21,037 nucleotides of DNA. Origin: Crocinitomicaceae bacterium (lineage in GTDB: Bacteria > Bacteroidota > Bacteroidia > Flavobacteriales_D > Crocinitomicaceae). The position numbers and the translations under genes were made by a program. Shown one piece after another: positions 16,701-21,037 of this stretch. The stretch's first letter is position 1; the number at the start of each line of letters is the position of its first letter. The notes beneath the pieces were generated by a model. It was given only the letters and a program-made list of their open reading frames with translations, was not told the DNA's origin and searched no databases. The stretch lies in contig JAHEMP010000004.1 in NCBI GenBank assembly GCA_024643585.1, positions 1 through 21,037 on the forward strand. The letters are read 5' to 3'.

Positions 16701-18180
16701 TAACTCAATAATTGAAGGACAGGCCTTAAAGGATAAAGAAAAACGCGAAAACTTTGAAACGAAAGATGCAATCGGGAATACACAAACGAGAGGGGAGCAA
16801 GAGGTTGTTTTGGCAAATGAACAGTTGCAACTAAAAAACGAATACATCAAACAAGTTAAAACCTTCCAAAACGATTTGAATGAGCAAAATAGCTTGTTTG
16901 AACAGTCTGATAATTATCAATCTCAGGAAAAAATACGATATGTTGAACAAAATAGAGCTGAGATTGAAAGTATTCAGAATAAAGCCTACGAATTGAATGC
17001 TCAAAAAGTAAAGGACAATACTGCTCGTATTAACGCGCAGAATGACAGTAAAAATTTGTTAAGCCATGATTATCAAGTTCAAAGTGGTCAGGCTTTAACT
17101 AAAATGTCAATTGAGGCGCAAGAAGCGATGAGTGATGAAGATTCACGATTGGCAATGAAGGCTGCAATTGATCAGAAAGTGGGTTACAACGAAAAAAACA
17201 ATTCGAATCTCGCAAATAAAGAGTTTTATTCTACTTACGAAACTTCTTTGGGAATAAAGGCGGCGACAGATAAGGTTGAATATAAAGCTGTTTTAGAAGG
17301 TGAAAGACTCGCAAATAATAATGAACAAATAAAGGCTGTTGAAAGCAAAATGAATGATGAGGAGCGCAAGGCTTATAATCATGAAATGGATCTTTACCTG
17401 CAAACAAAAGAGCAAATTAGTGCTCAAGAAAAAGTAGGCATTAGAAAAGCAAATGAAGCTCAAGAGAAATTACAAGCGAACAATTTAAACATTAATGCAA
17501 CTAGAATTCGCTCTGAAAATGGGTCAGAGGCTCTAGAAGATAAAGAAAATAACAATAACTTAAATAGTCAGTCAAATCTGGATGCAATTAAATCAAATAA
17601 CGCTTCCACCGCAATTGAAAATGGAATACGACAGTCTCAAAATAGTGAAATATTAAAAGTGACGAAAGAAACGTCGAATACTACTAATGGTGAATTGATG
17701 GCAAAGGCAGATCAGAAAAATTTAAATTCTAGATCGAGTATAGAAGGGTTAATTTCTCAAACAGAAAAAGAAAGTCAGCAGAGCATTGACAAGCAGTTGA
17801 AGAATTCAAAAATGGTTACTGAAATTCAAACCATAGCAGCTACTCAAGCGAAGGATAATGCTCAACGCACACAAGAAAATCAAAGAGAGGTTGTAGATGC
17901 GATGAAAAAAGTAGATACTGAGGTTAAAATAATCAAACCCAGAAATACTTTGGGTGAAGACTATCCAGAAGGAGTGACGGAAGAGAAATTTTCTCAAAAC
18001 GGAGCAGACGGAAAACTTTTAAGAATACTAACGCGACGGATTGTTGTTGTCGATGGACATGGAGATGTTTATGTTCGAACACAGTCAAGGGGAGTATCTA
18101 CCTATACAAAAAACAATGAAACGATCTCAGAATATACTTGGCAAAGAGAAACACAAAACAGCTCTCTGGTTCGCCATTAG
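13735..18180 (+). CDS. Giant exported TPR-like repeat protein with coiled/polar tail and conserved C-terminal module
   Basis: A 1481-residue protein without an assigned function. Residues 1-18 are a signal peptide (cleavage near FMA/QK). Residues about 25-95 look like a carboxypeptidase-regulatory-like beta domain (FGGQITNYETGK, then ATNGKYLLTANMP). Residues 180-942 hold 13 helical-pair repeats of about 57-66 residues, starting near 180, 244, 303, 363, 425, 485, 542, 599, 657, 714, 774, 838 and 897. Each follows Y-x-x-x-I-x-x-(A/G)D, then KxYxxAxxxYxxAL-x-I-x-P, and often YPKxxI. Residues 950-1400 are rich in Asn, Gln, Lys and Glu, probably helical or coiled-coil. Residues 1405-1475 form a separate module with LGEDYPEGVTEEKF, RRIVVVDGHGDVY and ISEYTWQRET. 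It probably lies in the periplasm or at the outer membrane as a scaffold. It lacks the OmpA domain that would make it PorE-like. Confidence 0.8.
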   Translation: MRYYLLLLFFAVSMNFMAQKINVQYVFGGQITNYETGKKEGSVTATLISGGKIISTAMTATNGKYLLTANMPAQSNFEIIFSKTGFVSKRIACNFSTMNTERIKEGEKITPMQDLSLEIFTLKPGVDFSFLEKEPVATFGLNADNIVPMLDIAASQRIKQKIEGLLENKAPQPDNSEANYNAAIKSGDNLLGQKKYEEALKQYENAAGIKPKEFYPQKKIAEIDALLKAKKNEVAAESETDKQYRNLITAADNFRDNKQYPEAIAKYNTALRVKYEQYPKDEIKKIEAIVAEARKEEREDRSYQEAIAAADVAINAKNFPLAQERYQAALAIKPEEKYPKDQLIIVAAELKKIAEEEAKRKKYDEAMTEANQLLAGSKYVEAKAKYVEASVLYPSEVIPKEKIKTCDELIAKNAKAIKDAEDIKRLFEEGQKLIDAKTYALAKGKYNEILKIDPKTALAQVKLDEIDRLIKADEDAKNADKIIAGYVSEGDAAVRDQKFDIAKMKYGAALEVREDKELREKYNALLSKIANIQAKTLVDQRFEESMKAAKALLDAEKLEEARVAYQAAANLDESRTEPKLRIAEIDSRLVKKSEADKAYRAIIDKGDALVKEEKYLAAIDEYNKALVIRPTDKEPKDKADNAEQLERARGDVANQQFEKIISTSRNKIEEKDYDKATELLNRAISLRSPERKTDKRPEEMLAEIEKLKRIDASFKEKIAAGEKFATEKKYDLAIAKFEEAAALKTEDELPKNRISELKKLQSEMLGAAEKENGFNENFKKGTVEKKAKNYEIALEDFKKALSFKPDNQATKDQIDEISQIIEEQKKLDESSKNQREIIASLIGEADKLFNLGDWAEAKESYQKIIEIDKDQAHANSRIKECDLRLSEEINRTANEEYKALIASADNNFEKNDFNRSKELFEIANSKRPKDPYPIKRLQELNLLINPIVIASGTLEPLGDVYSGNGQSDLLQADLDRKNEKNSKLTDAVSNSIIEGQALKDKEKRENFETKDAIGNTQTRGEQEVVLANEQLQLKNEYIKQVKTFQNDLNEQNSLFEQSDNYQSQEKIRYVEQNRAEIESIQNKAYELNAQKVKDNTARINAQNDSKNLLSHDYQVQSGQALTKMSIEAQEAMSDEDSRLAMKAAIDQKVGYNEKNNSNLANKEFYSTYETSLGIKAATDKVEYKAVLEGERLANNNEQIKAVESKMNDEERKAYNHEMDLYLQTKEQISAQEKVGIRKANEAQEKLQANNLNINATRIRSENGSEALEDKENNNNLNSQSNLDAIKSNNASTAIENGIRQSQNSEILKVTKETSNTTNGELMAKADQKNLNSRSSIEGLISQTEKESQQSIDKQLKNSKMVTEIQTIAATQAKDNAQRTQENQREVVDAMKKVDTEVKIIKPRNTLGEDYPEGVTEEKFSQNGADGKLLRILTRRIVVVDGHGDVYVRTQSRGVSTYTKNNETISEYTWQRETQNSSLVRH
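14272..16560 (+). repeat. Thirteen tandem TPR-like protein repeats (~60 residues each)
   Basis: The 13 units lie within the 1481-residue protein. Protein-level similarity is clear (e.g. KKYEEALKQYENAAGIKP, KQYPEAIAKYNTAL, KNFPLAQERYQAALAIKP, EKYLAAIDEYNKALVIRP), while the DNA of the units has diverged, which points to old duplication rather than recent slippage. Spacing is about 57-66 codons, longer than the canonical 34-residue TPR. Each unit is therefore probably one TPR hairpin plus an extra linking helix (YPKDEIKKIE-type). Confidence 0.75.
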
Positions 18181-19189
18181 TTGTTTTTTTCTTTTGTCTT
18201 GCAAGGATGAAAAGTTAATACAAAAAATATCAGGCGAAACGCAAGGAACTACTTATTCAATTGCGCTTGTCGACCAAAAACAGGAAATAAAAAAATCAAG
18301 CATAGACAGCTTGCTTCGTGCCTTCGATTTATCATTATCAGGTTACATTCCAAATTCTACAGTCAGTCAATTTAATGCAACCAAATATGAATTTGTTGTT
18401 CCAAATACAGACAATTATTTTCTACCTTGTTTTAAATTGTCTCAAAGGATATATAAGCTAACAGAGGGTGATTTTGATCCAACCGTTTTGCCATTAATGA
18501 ACTTATGGGGATTCTTAAAAGATAATTCGAAACTACCTTCATCATCACAGATAGACTCTGTCAAACAATTTATAGGATTTGAAGATAATGGGCTCTTTCG
18601 AATAATTGAAAAAAAGAAATCGACGGTTTTTATTAAAAAAGACCCTCGCTTGCAATTTGATTTTAATGCAATAGCACAGGGATATTCCGTTGATGTAATT
18701 GCCGATTATCTTAAATTAAGGGGTTACACTGATTTTTATGTAGAAATCGGAGGCGAAATTTATGTTTCAGGACATAATGCTGAGAATTTGCCCTGGCGTT
18801 TAGGAGTGGATAAACCTGTATCTTCTAATGATGGTAAATCAAAAAGAATCATTTCGGCGGTAATTAATTTGTCAGAGGGAGGAATTGCGACAAGTGGTAA
18901 TTACCGAAAATTTTACGAGAAAGATGGAAGAATTTACGCCCACACTTTAAATCCAATTTCTGGATACCCAGCTGAAAACGAATTACTAAGTGTTACCGTA
19001 ATCGCGAAGTCTGCTGCAATTGCAGATGGAATGGCAACGGCTTTTATGGTCATGGGATTAGAGAAAGCAAAAGAATATCTGAAAGTTAAAGACAATGAAA
19101 ATTTAGAGGTGTTATTCATCTATCGTGGCGAAGGAAACACAATAGATTCATATTCAACACCGGGAATGAAAAAGAAATTGGATGACTGA
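18116..19189 (+). CDS. apbE: FAD:protein FMN transferase (ApbE family), lipoprotein
   Basis: A 357-residue exported lipoprotein. ApbE enzymes use FAD and Mg2+ to attach FMN covalently to a threonine or serine of periplasmic redox proteins such as NqrC or RnfG. Visible blocks are SGETQGTTYSIAL near the N-terminus, FDFNAIAQGYSVDVIADYL, FYVEIGGEIYVSG, GGIATSGNYRKFYE, YAHTLNPISGYP and VIAKSAAIADGMATAF, all typical. The start is the ATG at 18116, because it gives a basic N-terminus, the hydrophobic stretch ALWFAISCFFLL and the lipobox LLSC (C29). No usable start lies between this ATG and the lipobox, so the gene must begin inside the preceding gene, overlapping it by 65 nt in another frame. No NqrC- or RnfG-like target is in the window. 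Confidence 0.93.
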   Translation: MKRSQNILGKEKHKTALWFAISCFFLLSCKDEKLIQKISGETQGTTYSIALVDQKQEIKKSSIDSLLRAFDLSLSGYIPNSTVSQFNATKYEFVVPNTDNYFLPCFKLSQRIYKLTEGDFDPTVLPLMNLWGFLKDNSKLPSSSQIDSVKQFIGFEDNGLFRIIEKKKSTVFIKKDPRLQFDFNAIAQGYSVDVIADYLKLRGYTDFYVEIGGEIYVSGHNAENLPWRLGVDKPVSSNDGKSKRIISAVINLSEGGIATSGNYRKFYEKDGRIYAHTLNPISGYPAENELLSVTVIAKSAAIADGMATAFMVMGLEKAKEYLKVKDNENLEVLFIYRGEGNTIDSYSTPGMKKKLDD

Positions 19190-19613
19190 ATTTAAGATAA
19201 TTGATTATGGAGGAGAAGACTGGGGTACTGCAGTTAGACTCAGAGAAGATGTACTTCGTAAACCTTTAGGACAGAAATTTTCAAATTTGGAGCTCGAGGA
19301 AGAAAGGAATCATGTGCACATTGCAGGTATCTTGCATGATAAAATGGTTTCAACAGCTGTTTTAGTCCCTGAAAATGATAGTTTAAAAATGCAGCGCGTT
19401 GCTGTATTAGAAGAGTTAAGGGGAGCAGGAATAGGTTCTAAAATGCTACACTTTTGTGAAGAGTACGGAAAAAAGAATGATTTTAAAAGCATTTATTGTC
19501 ATGCCCGAGATTCTGCCGTAAATTTTTATTTGAAAAATAATTTCTTAGCAAAGGGCGCGTATTTTAAGGAGGATAATATCCCACATCTCAAATTGATTAA
19601 ACAAATAATTTAG
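19182..19613 (+). CDS. GNAT-family N-acetyltransferase
   Basis: A 143-residue cytoplasmic protein. The acetyl-CoA-binding motif A reads QRVAVLEELRGAGIGSKML (71-89, R80-G-A-G-I-G). It is followed by the motif B region SIYCHARDSAVNFYLKNNF, which is usual for small GNATs. The N-terminus REDVLRKPLG recalls the ElaA/YjcF-like subgroup. The acceptor is unknown. The start overlaps the apbE stop by 8 nt, so translation of the two is probably coupled; a functional link to flavin transfer is not evident. Confidence 0.88.
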   Translation: MTEFKIIDYGGEDWGTAVRLREDVLRKPLGQKFSNLELEEERNHVHIAGILHDKMVSTAVLVPENDSLKMQRVAVLEELRGAGIGSKMLHFCEEYGKKNDFKSIYCHARDSAVNFYLKNNFLAKGAYFKEDNIPHLKLIKQII

Positions 19614-19642
19614 TTGCTGTGAACATATTTTAATTGAATTTG
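19614..19642 (+). promoter_or_regulatory. Possible promoter of the PEBP gene (TTG -33, TGAATTTG -7)
   Basis: TTG at 19614-19616 and TGAATTTG at 19635-19642 are separated by 18 nt. This is close to the Bacteroidota TTG-N19-TAnnTTTG pattern, with one mismatch in the -7 box. The leader to the ATG at 19696 would be about 47 nt and very A/T-rich. Confidence 0.35.
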
Positions 19643-19695
19643 TTTATCAATGAGAACTAAATAAAAAAGTTTATAAACAATCTAAATATTTAATT

Positions 19696-20244
19696 ATGAA
19701 TCGTTTAAGCTTTATCGTTGCACTATTTATTTCTTTATCAAGTACATCTTTTGCTCAGAAGACTTTTACTTTAACGAGTAAGGATTTAGGAGGTATGGCT
19801 ACTAATCAAGAAGAATTTAATGGTTTTGGTTGTACGGGTAAAAATCAATCGCCACAATTGAGCTGGAAAAATGCTCCGAAGGGAACAAAAAGCTATGCAA
19901 TAACGATGTATGATCCTGATGCTCCTACTGGAAGTGGATGGTGGCATTGGGTTGTATATGATATACCATCTAAAGCTAAAGAACTCGAGTCAAATGCGGG
20001 AGATATTTCGCTTGATTTGATGCCCAAAGGAGCAATTCAAGGTTTGACAGATTTTGGTGGAAAAGGCTATGGTGGCCCATGTCCGCCAGTAGGACACGGA
20101 TTGCATCAATATATTATCACAGTTTATGCACTCAAAACGGATAAATTGGAAGTAGGTGAAAATGCAAGTCCTGCAGTAGTTGGTTATAATTTGTGGGCAA
20201 ATACAATAGAAAAGGCTAGTATCGTTGTCTATTATCAACGATAG
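19696..20244 (+). CDS. Secreted PEBP-family (YbhB/YbcL/Raf kinase inhibitor-like) protein
   Basis: A 182-residue protein with a signal peptide (residues 1-20, cleavage FA/QK). The phosphatidylethanolamine-binding-protein signature is complete: YDPDAPTGSGWWHWVVYDIP at about 72-91, with the ligand-pocket D73, D75 and H84, and GYGGPCPPVGHGLHQYIITVY at about 124-144. Bacterial members of this fold are periplasmic or cytoplasmic, and their ligand is generally unknown. The gene stands alone, with 82 nt upstream and hairpins at its 3' end. Confidence 0.93.
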   Translation: MNRLSFIVALFISLSSTSFAQKTFTLTSKDLGGMATNQEEFNGFGCTGKNQSPQLSWKNAPKGTKSYAITMYDPDAPTGSGWWHWVVYDIPSKAKELESNAGDISLDLMPKGAIQGLTDFGGKGYGGPCPPVGHGLHQYIITVYALKTDKLEVGENASPAVVGYNLWANTIEKASIVVYYQR

Positions 20245-20288
20245 GAAGATTTTGTTTTCATAAGTAGTAGTAGTTAGCAGTAGTGAAG

Positions 20289-20320
20289 CGGCTTGAGATC
20301 TCCTCTCAAGCCGTTTTTTT
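20289..20320 (+). terminator. Rho-independent terminator after the PEBP gene
   Basis: CGGCTTGAG at 20289-20297 pairs with CTCAAGCCG at 20305-20313 around a 7-nt loop, followed by seven T (20314-20320). It is 45 nt after the PEBP stop. An AGT-rich stretch (20263-20285) lies between. Confidence 0.88.
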
Positions 20321-20455
20321 ATTGGGAAAACTACGTTGATTTGACAATCCATGCATCCTTCAAAACTTTTGGTATATTTACCTTCATAGGGTAAGATAAT
20401 TGCTGGAGCAATCAGTTGCTAGGGCTATTCTTTTAATCGACAAATTTCTTTGGTT

Positions 20456-21037
20456 ATGAATCAATTAAAAACAAATAGAATTGAATCTCTTGATCTGCTA
20501 AAGGGAATCGTTATGGTTGTGATGTGTCTGGATCACGTAAGGGATTATTTTCACAATGATGCTTTTATTTTCGATCCAACCGACCCGGATAAAACGAATA
20601 TAGCTCTGTACTTTACCCGATGGATTACGCATTATTGTGCACCAGCCTTTAGTTTTTTGGCGGGTGTTTCTGCATTTTTAGTTGGTCGAAGACTTTCGAA
20701 AAAGGAATTGTCAGTTTTTCTGGTAAAAAGGGGCTTGTGGTTAGTCTTTATTGAATTGACTATTGTCAATTTTGCCTGGTATTTCGATATACATTTCTCG
20801 ACAATTTCGTTGCTAGTTATTTGGTCATTGGGAATCAGCATGATTTTTTTAGCTGCTCTTATACACCTTTCTTTGAAAGCGATATTAACATTTAGTTTGG
20901 TCCTCATTGCGGGACATAATTTGCTTGACTACATTAGTTTGGGTGACGGAATTATTTGGTCAGTACTCCATAAATTTGGATTCTTTTCTCTCGAAAATGG
21001 GAGGGTATTGGTTGTTGGTTACCCGATTCTTCCTTGG
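20456..21037 (+). CDS. DUF1624 / heparan-alpha-glucosaminide N-acetyltransferase-like membrane protein, 3'-truncated
   Basis: 194 residues are visible and the frame runs off the window. The N-terminus RIESLDLLKGIVMVVMCLDHVRDYF matches the first helix of DUF1624 membrane acyltransferases, with the conserved D26-H27-R29 pattern. At least four more hydrophobic segments follow (e.g. APAFSFLAGVSAFLVG, LLVIWSLGISMIFLAALI, AILTFSLVLIAGHNLL). These proteins are thought to transfer acyl groups across the membrane to sugars or other envelope molecules; the substrate is unknown. The 135-nt leader after the preceding terminator contains a one-mismatch -7 box (TATATTTA at 20373-20380) and a small inverted repeat, ATTGC-TGGA-GCAAT, near 20400. 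Confidence 0.82.
   Translation, partial: MNQLKTNRIESLDLLKGIVMVVMCLDHVRDYFHNDAFIFDPTDPDKTNIALYFTRWITHYCAPAFSFLAGVSAFLVGRRLSKKELSVFLVKRGLWLVFIELTIVNFAWYFDIHFSTISLLVIWSLGISMIFLAALIHLSLKAILTFSLVLIAGHNLLDYISLGDGIIWSVLHKFGFFSLENGRVLVVGYPILPW

Noticed and set aside
13735..18180. PorE-like T9SS protein (TPR plus regulatory-like domain)
   Set aside because: PorE has a beta-propeller and an OmpA-like C-terminal domain and a different domain order; none of these is seen here.
19640..19680. Inverted repeat TTGTTTAT (19640-19647) / ATAAACAA (19673-19680) before the PEBP gene, as an operator
   Set aside because: The spacing of 25 nt and the A/T-only surroundings make chance likely; it also overlaps the candidate -7 box only partly.
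20373..20407. Promoter and riboswitch-like leader for the DUF1624 gene
   Set aside because: The -7 candidate has a mismatch (TATATTTA) and no -33 partner, and the ATTGC/GCAAT hairpin is only 5 bp; it fits no known riboswitch.
20632..20907. Minus-strand frame of 91 codons inside the last gene
   Set aside because: It is the shadow of the membrane acyltransferase, whose + frame has clear family motifs and helices.

Overview
The window looks like an ordinary chromosomal stretch from a member of the Bacteroidota, most likely Flavobacteriales (a Crocinitomicaceae- or Fluviicola-like aquatic bacterium is my guess; the family is not proven). The signs are the low G+C content, a PorD-family (DUF4835) gliding/type IX secretion (T9SS) component, a GSCFA protein, the Bacteroidota form of RNA polymerase omega, the gene order bamD-rpoZ-coaBC-porD-recN, a T9SS type B-like C-terminal domain, and several exact TAnnTTTG -7 promoter boxes. 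I see no rRNA, tRNA, CRISPR array, insertion sequence, prophage or classical defence cluster.

Layout. 1-2316: the end of an FKBP-type prolyl isomerase, a secreted M23/LysM peptidoglycan hydrolase and a patatin-like acylhydrolase, all on +. 2360-8180: a tight + strand operon of six genes (bamD, rpoZ, coaBC, porD, recN, GSCFA protein) with gaps of 0-6 nt or a 4-nt overlap, closed by a hairpin at 8182-8211 shared with the convergent gene. 8229-10087 (-): an ECF sigma factor followed by a single-pass membrane protein with a type B-like domain outside the membrane. 10260-11198 (+): malate dehydrogenase with its own promoter and a strong terminator. 11351-13624 (-): a D-amino-acid-oxidase-family flavoenzyme and gcvT, with a strong terminator. 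13735-19613 (+): a 1481-residue exported repeat protein, an ApbE-like flavin transferase lipoprotein overlapping it by 65 nt, and a GNAT acetyltransferase overlapping that by 8 nt. 19696-20244 (+): a secreted PEBP-family protein. 20456-end (+): the start of a DUF1624-type membrane acyltransferase.

How the genes work together. The largest theme is cell-envelope biogenesis: BamD (outer-membrane protein insertion), PorD (T9SS/gliding), the M23 hydrolase (wall remodelling), the sigma/membrane-sensor pair and the giant repeat protein. The rest is core metabolism (CoaBC, Mdh, GcvT plus flavoenzyme, ApbE), transcription (RpoZ) and DNA repair (RecN). The least explained parts, and the best candidates for undescribed biology, are the ECF sigma/type B-domain membrane protein pair at 8229-10087 and the 1481-residue protein at 13735-18180, which has 13 tandem ~60-residue helical repeats, a long Asn/Gln/Lys/Glu-rich tail and a distinctive C-terminal module. 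No stretch above 300 bases lacks a gene; the longest gap is 20245-20455 (terminator plus leader).
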